Source: Ignelater luminosus (taxonomy: Eukaryota > Arthropoda > Insecta > Coleoptera > Elateridae). From it: a stretch of DNA of 64,000 nucleotides. The translations under genes were made by a program, and so were the position numbers. The stretch covers positions 457,531 to 521,530 of the forward strand of contig VTPC01089559.1 of NCBI GenBank assembly GCA_011009095.1, given 5' to 3'. The notes under the pieces are model-generated. The model worked only from the letters and a program-made list of their open reading frames with translations. It made no database searches and was not told where the DNA came from. Below, piece after piece: positions 25,997-38,091 of this stretch; the first letter of the stretch is position 1; the number at the start of each line of letters is the position of its first letter.

Positions 25997-26188
25997 TACA
26001 ATGAGATTGCAAATGATTGAGGATGATTTGTTTAAATTATTTTCATGTTGCCAAATGACAACAAAATATGTAATTTGACAGTTTACCCCTGGATGACCCT
26101 GAACGCTAACCCACTATAGCCAACCTATCACGTGCAGAATTTCGGCGCGAAATTCAAACCATCTTCAATAATTTGCAATCTCGCTGTA
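25997..26188. mobile_element. MITE family M, copy 2, shorter and more diverged
   Basis: Read on the minus strand from 26188: gcgagattgcaaattattga, gatggtttgaatttcgcgcc, gaaattctgcacgtgatagg, ttggctatagtggg, gcgttcagggtcatcc. These match the arm of the copy at 23904-24196. The left arm has lost much of its length. Both copies lie downstream of the MADF-BESS gene. Confidence 0.65.
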
Positions 26189-26680
26189 CCGTTCCTCAAG
26201 CTTAATGTAGTACCCATATACCGTAAAAAAAGAAGAGCCTGCTTTCAATAGCAAAAATCTGCCGATTTTGGTAGGTGCATAAAAATTTAACTTGACAACA
26301 ATAATGGTAAACTCTATATCAGCAAGACTAAAAACTTTGGGTTTTGGCTTTTTATTGTTTCTTATCAGATTTTTTATATTCCCACACATGCTTTTATACA
26401 TGTACCTACTACTATAAGGATATTTTTATATCTATCTTTCTATATTTAGAAATATATCTTTGCAAACAAAACATGAATTTGTTTCGACTTCAACATCTTC
26501 ACAAAAATCATTTGCATTCTACAGAAATCATAAAATCTGTTAATAAGGGAAATTTAATGTAGGTACAGTTTTAAAGGTTAGTTGGAAGCAATTTAGAAAT
26601 ATTTTGAAATTCCATTACAATGGTATAGCCTCATAATGAATTGTTTTAATTGAGTTACTTAATTCTATGCTGTATAATAT

Positions 26681-26686
26681 TTTATT
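26681..26686 (-). terminator. Candidate polyadenylation signal AATAAA of the MADF-BESS gene
   Basis: AATAAA on the minus strand about 100 bases beyond the stop codon at 26787. Spacing and motif fit; no cleavage-site evidence is available. Confidence 0.4.
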
Positions 26687-26786
26687 AACTGCTTTCTATT
26701 ACATAATTCTCAAATATGTTTAAAATAATTTAAAATCTATAATAATTTTTGATTCGGTACTTAATAATAAATAATAAAACTAGGAA

Positions 26787-27603
26787 CTATTGATTATCTA
26801 ATTCAGTTTGTTTCAGTTGCGTATCCATAATAGCATTTTGTATAGTATGTTGTAACTGCATTAATAATGTTTTATCTGTGATAAGTCTCATCTGTGATGA
26901 TACAAATTTTCCAAATATATCTAACCAATTTTCACTTTCTGTTGATGTTACACAAGTTTCTTCATGCTTTTTTCCTGGAAGCCTCTTTGTGGAAGCTCTT
27001 CTAACTATGGTAATTTTCTTATTGCTACTTGTATTTTCTTGTGGCTGAATTACATCTTCGTTTATGTCATCACAACTAATCCCAGATTCTTCATTTGAAT
27101 CTAGTTTTCTTCTTTTACTATATGATTCAGTTTCAAACTGTATAGGTGAAGTATTATATTCATCATTGTCTTCAGATATTCCAAAATTCGCTGATTCAAC
27201 AAATTCTGTGTCACTATATTCTTCAGTTTTGATTCGACTCTTTTGTGGCTCAGTGAAAGTTACATCTTCATTATTTGCACTCTATAATGAAAATAAAAAT
27301 TTAGAAATTAATCAGTGTCATTATCTAAATGATATTATAAAATATTTACCAAATCAATCATATTGGTTTCGTCAGGTACTGATTTAGATTTTAATGTAGT
27401 GTAAGATGCTAAAAAACTTAGTCGATCATAACACCAAAGGCTAGGTTCATATTCCAGTGGTGGATTACTTTTAGCATAAAAAGCAACTTTGTTTTTTTCT
27501 GCTACATATTGAGTACGTATACCATTTATTTTGTTTTTCACATCTTCTATTGTTGTATCTGGCCTGAAAGGTGCTAGGGCTGCAGCAATCTCATTCAAAG
27601 CAT
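26787..27603 (-). CDS. MADF-BESS domain protein, exons 2 and 3
   Basis: With exon 1 (36216-36402) this makes a 311-residue protein; exon lengths 187, 254 and 495 bp sum to 312 codons including the TAG at 26787-26789. Exon 2 is 27350-27603 (acceptor tttttcag|AT, donor GATTTG|gtaaat). Exon 3 is 26787-27281 (acceptor cattatag|AG). The intron between them is 68 bp. Exon 2 encodes the second half of the MADF domain (KNKINGIRTQYVAEKNKV, then PSLWCYDRLSFL, Trp about 119). Exon 3 has an acidic/Ser linker with basic patches (SKRRKL, KRLPGKK) and ends in a BESS-like motif (about residues 268-300: FGKFVSSQMRLITDK, QLQHTIQNAI). In this family MADF binds DNA and BESS mediates protein contacts, so this is probably a nuclear transcription regulator. 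Ortholog not identified. No breaks seen. Confidence 0.85.
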
Positions 27604-27959
27604 CTGAAAAAGAATTTATTGCTTATTATTACTGTTTAAAGTATAATAGCTTCGGTAATGCCAATTTTGTGATTGTCATGCTCTCCATACAAAAGGAATC
27701 AAAACTTTAAATGATAATTTTAAAGATATCAATACCATAAATGAGTAATTTCTCTTTGAATGACTAAAATAGTAAGGTTAGGGCAACATTGAAATTTGGA
27801 AATGTTTTACCAATAGGCATGGTAGAAATAGAATGGTCAACATGACAACAAAGATTTCAGAAATTTATATTAATCAAAGCTCTTCAGTCTTTTGATATAG
27901 ATCTTTATAATTTTGAAATCAAGCTAATAAATAACTAAAAGTAGCTATTTAAGGGCTAT

Positions 27960-30740
27960 TTACATTTCTAATTTATTGGTTCGTCTTAAAAATTGGGTCA
28001 AAGTTTAACTTAATGAAAAAGATTTTCAAAAATAAACATTCTTGAAATCTTGATCAGTAACTTTTTTCCAATTTTCAAGATTTCTTCAAACTTCATAGAT
28101 GAATCTCAATAAAAAAAGATCATCATTTAAAGTATCTCGACTTCCATAATTTATTGACCAATTTATAAAATTTGTATAATTCTGATTATAATAAATAATT
28201 AATCGATTTTAGTTATTGGACGAAACCAGCCAAAAGATCTAAAATCCCTAAAAATATAAATTTGCGAAAGTTTGTCACTACTTTAGACAGGGATATCACG
28301 GATTCATCAAGCAAAATACGTTTCAGTCAAAGTAGAAGAATCCTAAAAATGGAACTTTTCAAACGTCTTTCAAGGCAGTCACATATTTGAACTATTTTGC
28401 TGGGCTATTTCCAGAAATCCTTTGAATTCTGATTTCCATCAAAGGATTCATTTTGAGCAACCATATCTGACTAGTTCAGAATTTCTTTGATGCGCAGATA
28501 CCAATTAATAGATAAAACCTATTCCAGTCAAAAATTCTAAAAATAAGAATTTTTGAAAGTTTGTCATTTTGGACAGCAATATCTCAGATTTTTAAGATTT
28601 CTTCTTGGGAAAAGAAAGAATTTCATTAATGGAAACTTCTGCAGTCATTTATGCAAGCTGTTTTGGGAAGCTATTCTCAGAATTTCATTTATTTGATTCT
28701 GAGTAACCATATCTTTGCTGTCCTCTGTCAGAACCTAGCAATTCTCGTTTGTTGTAGTATTTGAAAATCTGGTAAAAATTTAAAATTTAGTAACTCAAAT
28801 CACTAGGTTTTAATCTTAGACGACACTTCTGTCTATTTAGAAATTCCTTTGATCGCAGATCCCAATTATTAGATAAAACTCATTCTAGTCAGAAAATCTG
28901 AAACCTTCGGCAATAGAAATAGTTTCGAAAGGATATCGCGGACATTTAAGATGTTTTCAAATTCTATTTCCATTCAGTGAACAAAATATGTTTTAAGAAA
29001 ACGTTGTAGATCAGTTTGTAATAAGTAACAATTCGAAGAAGTTTGTAGAAGAATCTCAAAAATAGAAACTTCAAAGTTTTGACCTTTCAAAGTAATTTCC
29101 GGAATTCCTTCAAATTTTGATTTTCATCAGTTGATCCATCTTGAGTAGCTACGTATATCTGGCTATCTTGAAATTTCTTCGAGTCTATATTCCGTTTATT
29201 CGATAAAACTATTCCAATAAAAAAATCTAAAATTTGCAAAAGCTTGATTTGGATTTTTGGACAGGGATATCGCGGATGTTTAAGATTGTTTTGAATTCTG
29301 ATTCCACTGAATGAGCAAAATATGTTTTAATGAAAAGTAGGAAAACTTCAAAAATGAAAACTTGAAAATTCTTGTTCTTCAGCCATATAAGTATCCAGGT
29401 AAGTTTTTGGGCTATTTCTAGAATTTTTTGCTTCCAAATTTCAATTTTTAAATAAAACCTACTCCGGCTAAGAAATCTAAAATCTCTGAAAATTCGAAAG
29501 TTTATCACCATCTTGGACAGGGATGCAATTGAATCTTGATTTCATTCAACGAGCAGAATTGTCTCAAAAAAGTAAAAGGATCTCAAACGTGAACTCTTAG
29601 AAGTTCTAATTTACTTTTAAACAGTCATATCCAAGGTAATTTTATTGCATTATGATGAGAATTTAAATCCATTATAGGCTGTCATAGCTGGCTATTTCTG
29701 ATTCCAGATTTCAATTATAAGACAAACTTATTTCAGTAAAAATATCTAAAACCACCAAAGAGATAAATTTTCGAAAATTTGTCACCACTTTGAGCAGGGA
29801 TATCGGCGATATTCAAATTCTGGTCCCATTCAATGAGCAAAATATGTTTAATAAAAAGAAAAAGAAGAATCCCAAAAATGAAAAATGAGATTTCATTCCA
29901 GCCAAACTTCCAAAAATAGACTTTCGAAGGTGTCACTTCGTTATACTTATCGCAGATGCATAAGATTTCTGGTTCCATTCAATGTACTAAATCTGCATCA
30001 AAATATGCAGAAAAATCCCAAAATATGAAGCCTGTTTTCAATAATTTTTCAAATCTTGATTCTGATCAATTGGTTCATTTTGAGCAGCCGTACCTTCAAA
30101 ATTCTTTTGCTTTTAAAAACAATTATTGATGAAAATTAAAAATCTAAAGATATCAAAAATCAAAATTTTCAAATGTTTAACTTTGGGATGAGAAAAACAT
30201 ATCTCAGAAGAAAACTAAGAAGAATCTCGATAATGAAGACTTTTAAAGTTTTGAATGGGTCTTTCAAAGCAGTCATATTTGCCCAATTTTATTGGGGTAT
30301 TTTCAGAATCGCTGCGAATCCCTATTTAAGAACTTCAAAAATAGAAATGTTTCAGAAATTTTCCGCCATGTTGGAGAACGACATCGAAGAGGTGTAAGAT
30401 GTCTTCGAACTCTGGTTTCATTCAATTAGCAAAACGAATTTGAAGACTTTGAAAGTTTTGATCTTCTTTCAAAGCAGCCATATCTTTCCAAGAGATTCTG
30501 TCGAGCTATTTTCAGAATTTCTTTGAATCCTATTTCGATCAAGTAGTAAAATATAAAAATCGAGGCATTTCTAAAAATGGAGATTCTTAAAAGTCTTGAA
30601 GAATTTCTAGTGTTGAGCAATTTTGAATATTTTGATCCCAACTGAGGACAACCATAGCTTTGGCATTTATGATTAGCTTTCGAGATTTTTTCCAATAGTA
30701 ATTTATATATTCGGGCATTTTTAAGCAAGATATTAAATGA
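27960..30740. repeat. Degenerate tandem array, units about 260-360 bp
   Basis: The same ordered words recur. The marker (ttggacagggatatcgcgga and variants) occurs near 28281, 28570, 28927, 29253, 29512, 29789, 29943 and 30369. Between markers come variants of ttctgattccattcaatgag, caaaatatgtttt, gaatctcaaaaatggaaac, tttcaaagcagtcatat, ggctatttccagaattc, cattttgagcaaccatatct, ttagataaaacctattccag and gaaagtttgtcacca. At least eight units are seen, each well diverged from the next, with some shortened. No coding potential survives in a shared frame. It lies wholly inside the MADF-BESS intron. Confidence 0.75.
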
Positions 30741-33700
30741 AATGTAAAACGCGGACGAGATTTTTCTGCAACTGCTATCTATTGATCACTATATCGAGGA
30801 AGATAATTAACTTAAAGCAAGTACATATTATGGAGCCATGAAGTAAATACGATTGTTTTTTATTATCAGCAGCAAGAAAACGGGAGATGTCACAATACAC
30901 GTTTAATAATAACAAGAGCTGACCACATTTTTGTAAGTAAGTAGTAATCAACAAGACATTTTTTTGAGTTTAATTAACTAATTGTAAGATGGAAGTAACA
31001 ACAAAATGAAATATTCTGTTGAACTTAATTTATTTAATGAGAATATGTAAATACATTCAATTGTTTTTAGATGATTAACAACTTATTTGGCGAAATTATC
31101 TCAATTGTTTTTTGTCTATTCTCTTTTCAGTGACATTTTTATTTTGCAATACTGCTGTACATTTCAACTGTATATTTCTAAATATAAAAATTAATTTCTA
31201 TAATAAGAACCTCTCTCCTACATGGTACCACTAGAATTTGTAATAAAGTTTAGTTTTTTGGTTCATTTAAGCAAATCTATTTTTACTGTTACAGTTAAAG
31301 ATCGACTCCAGTAGATGAGCATGCACATCTAGCAATTTACTGTATTTATCGAATCTGTTTGGGTTGAGGTGATATAAAAATAGCGTTGCATCGTATGTGG
31401 GTTCGGTTCGGATTCATAGCCCGAAGTAACGGAAACGTGGAAGTTTCGCTGAAGTTACGCAATTATTGATGTTCGTTATTAAGGTACTATCTACTTTAAT
31501 TTTAGAGATTTTTTATGTGAAATTCCAAAATTAGTAGAAAAATGTAAAAAATATCAAGTACTATTTTTATGTAACAGTTGATGATGTGAACAAATGATAA
31601 AAATTCTTACTGACACTTTGTATTTTCATCTGTTACACCACAACAAAACATAACTTGATGTTCATGCGGACATTATTTGCTAAAGGATAGTTCGTAGTTT
31701 TTGTTGCAATAAAAGGGGTCAGCATTTGGTGCTTACAAAAAGAGGATTTATATTCTAAGCAGAGGAGCAGTTAACGGAATATGTTTCGTGTTTCGTGTGT
31801 TTATTGCTGATTACACCTCAAATGTCATAATTATAAAAACCATACCAAGATGAAGTAGTCCTTTTTTCAGTAGTGGTGCATGTTTATACTGAACGTGAAA
31901 TTACTTTCTAATTTCTGTTTATACGATATGTGATCCATAGCTAACTAATATAATCTGTTTTAGAATAACTACATAATACGAAATTACAAAATATCTTGAA
32001 AAATTGCTTTTGAGCTTTTTGTACGAATGAAGACAAATTAGGAAGTTTTATGAACCACTCCTTTCTTACGTCTAGAAATCTAGAAAATATAATTATTGGA
32101 AAACTTGCAAGATTCTCGAGTGTTTTGATTTTTACAGTGCTGATAGAAGCTAAATTGCTTTCAATACCCTAACTTTGCATCATTGCATTAATCTATTCTC
32201 CAATAAGTCTTTTGAGTGATACTCTAGTCAGCCTGTAATTTCAGGGTAGTGTCCATAGCAATACAAAGATGTTCAGTAACAGTGGAAAGATCATCTGCAA
32301 ACCTTCCTGCAATGCAACACAGTTAACTTTACCAAAGGGAGATATCACTCCAGTAACTTATCAACCGACTTCTCTTTAATCAAACAATCCTGAGAATTGC
32401 TCTACTGTTTTCTGATGGACAGTTAGGTTTCATCAAAATGTTCCGGATAAGCTCTTCGAGGAGTTAGAGATTACGGTGATTTATGCATTTTCCTACAAGT
32501 TTGTATACCAAGAACATCAACATCATCAGTCATCTATACCAATTCCTAAAAACAGTTGCTGCTAGGATTCGTAATTTTGTCTTTATGTGTGACTGATAAA
32601 GTTATTCACTACTTTTGTCTTAAATGGCATTCCAAAACTCTGCGGATAATTTGAATGTGACCTTCAGAGGAGTGCAAAGAAAGGTTCAAACCGAACTGTT
32701 GACATTGAAAAGGTGTATTAAATTGCAATGAGTATTGAATTAGGACGTTTTATCTGCCGCTCTTTTAGAAGTGAATATGGTTAGTACTATTAAACATCTC
32801 CAATTTGCTCCAATAACTTTATTACGTATTGATATAGATTGAATGCGATATACCGAGATGTATTATACATACATATTGTCATGGTCTGTAGCAAGTTTCA
32901 AGAATGAAAAAAGAAGATCAAAATACACTAATTAAACCATAATTACTTTTTGCCTTGTCAAATGAGTCAGATTAAGCGAATAATACACTGGAAAGTCACT
33001 AAAGGCATTGTAAATATTTCAGTTTCTCATAAGATCGTAATACGTAAAAGACCATAAATATCTCGAATCTCCTCTGCAACACTTGGTAAAGTGTATAGCA
33101 ATAAAACATAGTGTATGAGATTTTGCAGTTAGCTCATCACACATAATATTGGCGTCCAACGTGGGGCGTCTGAAAAGATTCAGCATCACGCATAATAAGT
33201 TTTGTCACTCACGTCTTACTTAATGGGGCCATGAGAATGCAGCTCATTTATTTTTATCATTCGGTAGAATTTTATAACACTTGGTAAGCGAAAACGCAAC
33301 CAAGAATTCTTGATCAAAATTTTACGTAAGTTTTGTGTGATTTTAGAACTTATGGGATATTTTGACATGCAGGAGGAATATTTGGTCAGACTATTTCCAG
33401 AAGAAAATTTGTAACAAAATCTTCTAGAAACGAAAGTCATTAAATTTGACAGTTGTTGTCAGCAAAATTGTCGATAATCTGCACTAGAGCAGTTATTGGT
33501 GTAATACACCCACGACTGGTTAAAACTCAAAAATCCAAGTCTTTTTATTGGTTGAAATTTTCTGAGGGAAATAGTCACTCTTTTTTTTGAATGTCAAAAC
33601 TATTGCTCGAACTGTCACTTTTCGTAAGGTTATGAAATTGCACCTATTATCATTTAGCAGATAATAAATATTTTCATATAAGTTTATCTTAGTCATTTAG

Positions 33701-33764
33701 ATTGTTGGGTTTTGTAAATCCTCCGTACGTCTTACAACATAACTTGTGTTTTTAGTCAACATAA

Positions 33765-33885
33765 CCTCACTTTTTCCAAAATAACCCAATAGAAGCAATT
33801 CTAACTGACGTAACCTCACTTTAACTTGAATTAACCTAAGCAAAGCAATTTCAACCTAACCTAACCTGGTTGATTTTCTATTTTT
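33765..33885. repeat. Patch rich in TAACCT / AGGTTA words
   Basis: Words such as cataacctcactttt, cgtaacctcacttta, attaacctaagc and caacctaacctaacctgg occur within 120 bases. It resembles the GGTTAG-type core at 44264-44419 in reverse, but is not a regular array. Confidence 0.4.
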
Positions 33886-34093
33886 ATTAGAAACTAACCT
33901 AAATTTATTCAATTTTATCTAAGCTAAGTTAAATTGGAGATTGAAGCTTGAAAACGTTTCAAACAGTGTAAAAATTAATCTGAATAAAGTTTTTGCTACA
34001 GATATTGAATCCTCGAGATCGACTTTTCCTCTACTCTGAGAACATTACAAATAAATATTTTTGGCGGTAACTATTTAATTTTACAAACCAACC

Positions 34094-34331
34094 AAAATGA
34101 TGACATCAGTTTGAATTTCTCGCAGGACAAAAGTATTTTTACAGTTGGTAGCACTACATTCTTGATTTGTATTAGTCGTGACATTGTCATGACAACACGT
34201 ATGCTACTGTCAACCAGCCAATGGCGTACGTATCGTCATGACAATGTCAAACAAGGTTAAATCAAGGATTTGTGCTACCAACCTTCAAAATATTTGTTTC
34301 GCGGGAAATTCAAACTGTCACTAATCATTTT
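34094..34331. mobile_element. Foldback MITE-like element, about 100-bp imperfect arms
   Basis: The left arm reads aaaatgatgacatcagtttg, then aatttctcgc, acagttggtagcac, ccttgattt-like and gacattgtcatgac. The right arm, reverse complemented, reads aaaatgattagtgacagttt, gaatttcccgcg, ggttggtagcac, tccttgattt and gacattgtcatgac. The arms meet with a short loop of about 30 bases, giving a long imperfect hairpin. Non-coding; inside the MADF-BESS intron. Confidence 0.65.
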
Positions 34332-36215
34332 GAACTTCTCGGTATAATGTAGGTACTGTAGTACCTGCAGTAAACTGTACTATCCACCTCAATTTCTAAA
34401 AAACCTATCGATAGACAACAAAATAATTGTATTGCGGTTTAGTATATTTTTCAAAGGCTTTCGATATTATCTGAACAACCCAATATGTATACGCGGATGG
34501 ATGGTTTGCCAGAAATAGGGAAGTGTTATTTACAAAAAATGTTGGATGGTATAATTCTATAGATGACGCTAAAGAAGGCAGAACAAATTGCGCAAAATTT
34601 GCAATTGTCAGTTGTTTGATTAGAAAACAACGAATTTCACTTTGCATTTTTTGACATTGTACAATGTATATTTGATTGGAAAGTGAAAAGTTAATTTTGG
34701 AGACGAGAATTGAAAAGGACAACAAGAGAAATTTTGAAATCAATTCTGACTTTGGATGTTCTCTTATTTAGTGAGGCGTTCGGTGTATCCCATGATAAAA
34801 AGATTTTATGCACATTAGAGAAAACTGTTTGCATTCGGATCATCAAAATTACCAAATATAATTATTGGAGTTTATGAAAATTAAAGTCACTATTTTGAGC
34901 ATCCATATTGTGTTTATTGTTAAATTTCTTCTATCTGACAAAAAATAAATAAATTCCAGTGAAATCTTTTTCTTATCCAGCATAAGGTCTTGATTCTTTC
35001 CTTCCAATTTTCATTTTTTTTAAATCTATATATATTACTGAAAGAAACTTCAAAATGCACTTAATTGGTGGTGAAATCCACGCACAGTGGGCACCCTGTA
35101 TATTATGTATGTATATTATTTAGAATTAATCGAATGTTTTACATCAGTGCCATCTTTATTGTTCATAAATAACATATTAATTAAAAGGAAATTCACAGGT
35201 AGTATATTATCCCGGTTTTTGATTACAAATTTCCTCTTTATCAGTGTACTACTGTTAACGCTAAGCTAATAAATCATATAAATGTTATTAAAAATAATTA
35301 TCAAAAGCTGCATTATCAGGAAATTATAAACAAGCAAATAAATGGCGGTTAATACAGTAATGTAATCAATGTGATTTTACAACTACTTAATTGCTTTAAT
35401 TAATCTGGTATGTTTATAAAAATCCAAGCTAAAAATAGATGATAAAAATGATTGGTTGTTTTAAATTAAATACAAACAAACCTCTACCACTATTTAAAAT
35501 GACGGTTGCTTCACTAGGGTTAGTTCTTATTGTTGTATTCAGTTTCTTTAATTAACTGATAACATTAAGCAGCGTATTATATGATATCGACTTCACTATT
35601 TTGAAGAAAGCGATAAGCTTCAAGGACACCGTTGAATTGTAAATGCTGCCTTGGCATGGAACACCATTTTGTGGTGGTGTAGGTGTAATGGCAATCTGTT
35701 CAATCCTTTTGCTTCTATTCTTGGTTTCATCATCATATTAAATCCTCTAATCATTTGTTTTAGGAATGTTTATCTTGACCAATTTCTTTTATCGAATTCT
35801 ATCTCAAAATTTTTGACTTCTTTTTAACTGAACATTTTGCATTCAAAATTGGTACATGTAAGGCATGTACAATAATAGTATTCGTTTTAATCTTTGTTAC
35901 TCCAGATGGAATGTCACAACTAAAAGTTAATAAGGTACGACATATTATCTTTTGCAGCTGCTCGATCACCTACACCTATTACAATTATTTCGAAGCACAA
36001 ACAAACCTTATCGTCTATCGATCTTCTTTACTTAAACTTTGATTTGCAGATATTTTAAAGTTATTTTCAAGCATTTAAAATGCCTTCCTCTTAGCATGGA
36101 GAATTTCCTACCAATAGTAGAACAAACTAAACGCTTTTGATACAGGTAGGCATGATACATATTGAAAATTGAAAAAAAAAGAAACAAAACAAAACAAGGT
36201 ACATATGTTTCTTAC

Positions 36216-36402
36216 CGTGTCTTCTCCTTTTATTCCTATAATATATAGATGTCGTTTTCCATAAACATTCGTGTTTTCTGTACATTTCAATTAAAAGGAC
36301 GGTGACGGGACGACTCCACATATTTAAAGATACAGAACAAAGCTGACTTTTTGTGTATAACTTTAGGGGATTAACAGTTGGAGATGTTTTTCCAGATTCC
36401 AT
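36216..36402 (-). CDS. MADF-BESS domain protein, exon 1
   Basis: The minus-strand ATG at 36402 opens 62 codons plus one base, then a strong donor (CACG|gtaag). The end of the exon encodes the first half of a MADF domain: Trp29, then VTVLLIEMYRKHECLWK and YYRNKRRRH, matching the family pattern xLIxxYxxxPxLWxxxxxxYxxxxxR. The split codon G|AT joins exon 2 to give HDALNEIAAAL, exactly the family continuation, so the phase-1 join across 8.6 kb is well supported. A 28-residue N-terminal leader before the domain has no signature. If the donor is ignored the frame runs on into intron sequence as a Phe-rich tail, which is not expected to be protein. Confidence 0.8.
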
Positions 36403-36529
36403 TTTAAAGAATTTAAGGTTTAAAATCTTTGATTATTTAATAATATTGAGTTCTGAGAATTTTACAACACGTATCAAATAATGTGCAGATTGTTACTAAC
36501 AAGAGGTGATGCTGTTAAACGATGAAAAT

Positions 36530-36680
36530 ATCTGTTGGTTCGCTCCAACTAGTTAGCTGAAAGTTGATTGGGCGACGAGCTTGTAAAATAAATGCTATGA
36601 ACTCTTGTTCAACTCGCAGCTGTTCGATCGATAAAACGGAGTTGCACTATGTACCTAGTACGACCGCTTCGTTTTAAAGT
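36530..36680 (-). promoter_or_regulatory. Candidate promoter of the MADF-BESS gene
   Basis: A CG-richer patch 130-280 bases upstream of the ATG. It contains a minus-strand CCAAT word (cgcccaatcaac, near 36574) and gttcgatcgataaaacgg (near 36625), partly like the TATCGATA element of insect housekeeping promoters. The position fits; no direct evidence of transcription start. Confidence 0.3.
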
Positions 36681-36689
36681 TGGGAGTAG

Positions 36690-37985
36690 CCTGAAGCCAT
36701 TTAAAAAGTACAGCCTAATAATTAATTTTATTAATTGAATTTGTTTTTCAATAACGTTATTGATAAAGAAGCTTTTAATTTAAAACATTGCCAACATGCA
36801 CATTGAACGTAGAATGAATGAAACCTCGGAAATGGTGTTTTCTAATATTTTGTTTTTGCGTGGGCGTTTGCTTGCTACGCTTGCTACAAAGGTTTTGATT
36901 AAATCTTGTAACAAATCATTTTCGTATTAAATTGCTCTGAAATGCATTGATGTGATAAATCTGGATTTTCTTTTGTAAAACTGACTTAAGAAATATATAA
37001 TGTGTCGATGTTCTGTATTTAAATGGCGATTTAAATTGATCACAATAGAATACGACAAATTAGTATTTGTATAATTCACAGTTTCAGTCATGTTTACTTA
37101 AAGAAAGAAAATAATTTTGGACAAAAAGTTGCTTGTTCTTTAGTACTATTAAATACTACTAAATTCTATCCTAGATACACTATAAATTGAACGTTTTTTA
37201 GTAATGAAGCGTAAAAAACCATTTTGTGTTGGTATTATCAACTTTCTATGTCCTTCGTTGTAGTTAAAAGAAAAGCTAAAACAGCTTCTTATTTAAAGAT
37301 TCCAGGTCATGTTTCTTGCTAGGACAAGAATAATCCAGAAGATCATCGAGTTTGTATTCAAAAGGAATTCGTTTATTTCAGACTATAAATTTTAAGCTTT
37401 CAGCATTTATATCAGACTTAACGATTTTGATAGTTTCGCGTTTTATCTTTGCAGGTATGCGGATATGATTTTGGAATTTATATGTTTATATGTCATCATT
37501 GAGTGAAAAAATCTAAATTCAAAAATCATTCTTTGACTTTTCAATATTTTTTCTAATTTTTCTCTCAATTTCTCAACTGCTTAGTTTTTACATGATGTGA
37601 AGCTTCATGAGATGTACTGACTAGTTTTTTCCATATTTTATCTTCAATCTTCTATATTATTTTGTTTCCAGATCCACGGCCGAATTGCTTGGTGCCCGCT
37701 TGCATCAAAAATGTTTTCACTTCCTATCCAATTTTGCTTTTGTTTTTGGGTAACATGTCTTCTACTATGTAACACAATATCTTTTGTAACAATAAAATCA
37801 TAATTATCAGAACTGAAATAGCTTTTACATTTTCAGATCTTTGACCAGAAAATGAATGTTTTGGTCTGACTAACGTCAGACAATTGCACTATACTTAAAA
37901 AGAATCACTTCTGAACCACCATCTTTACAACAAATTATCATGGCACGTAGTATATGGAAGTTGTCTGCTGATTGTTGATGTATAT
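36690..37985. other. AT-rich intergenic sequence
   Basis: No gene or repeat supported between the MADF-BESS promoter region and the mariner element. Confidence 0.4.
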
Positions 37986-37987
37986 AA

Positions 37988-38017
37988 AGGGTTTTCCAAT
38001 AAGAGGTGTTATTTTGA
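37988..38017 (+). repeat. Inverted terminal repeat of the mariner element, low end
   Basis: 30 bases identical to the reverse complement of 39262-39291. Confidence 0.9.
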
Positions 38018-38091
38018 TATTCAAAGAAAAGTGCCATTTTTTAATATAAATGATCGGATGTTTATTTCATTATAAAGAGGAAGGTATGCCG

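Larger units (their letters stand above)
27604..36215 (-). other. First intron of the MADF-BESS gene, 8.6 kb
   Basis: Bounded by a donor CACG|gtaagaaac (GT at 36214-36215 on the minus strand) and an acceptor ttctttttcag|AT (27604-27606). It holds the degenerate tandem array at 27960-30740, an AGGTTA-rich patch near 33770-33880 and a foldback element at 34094-34331. The rest is AT-rich sequence with no other gene seen. The 112-codon minus frame at 34405-34743 has no domain signature. Confidence 0.7.

Noticed and set aside
31385-31430. tRNA-like word (gggttcggttcggattcat)
   Set aside because: No matching stems or A box at the right distance; I found no convincing tRNA or rRNA gene in the window.
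36127-36215. Phe-rich tail of the 91-codon frame after YYRNKRRRH
   Set aside because: It lies beyond a strong donor (gtaag), and the MADF domain continues correctly in exon 2 instead.
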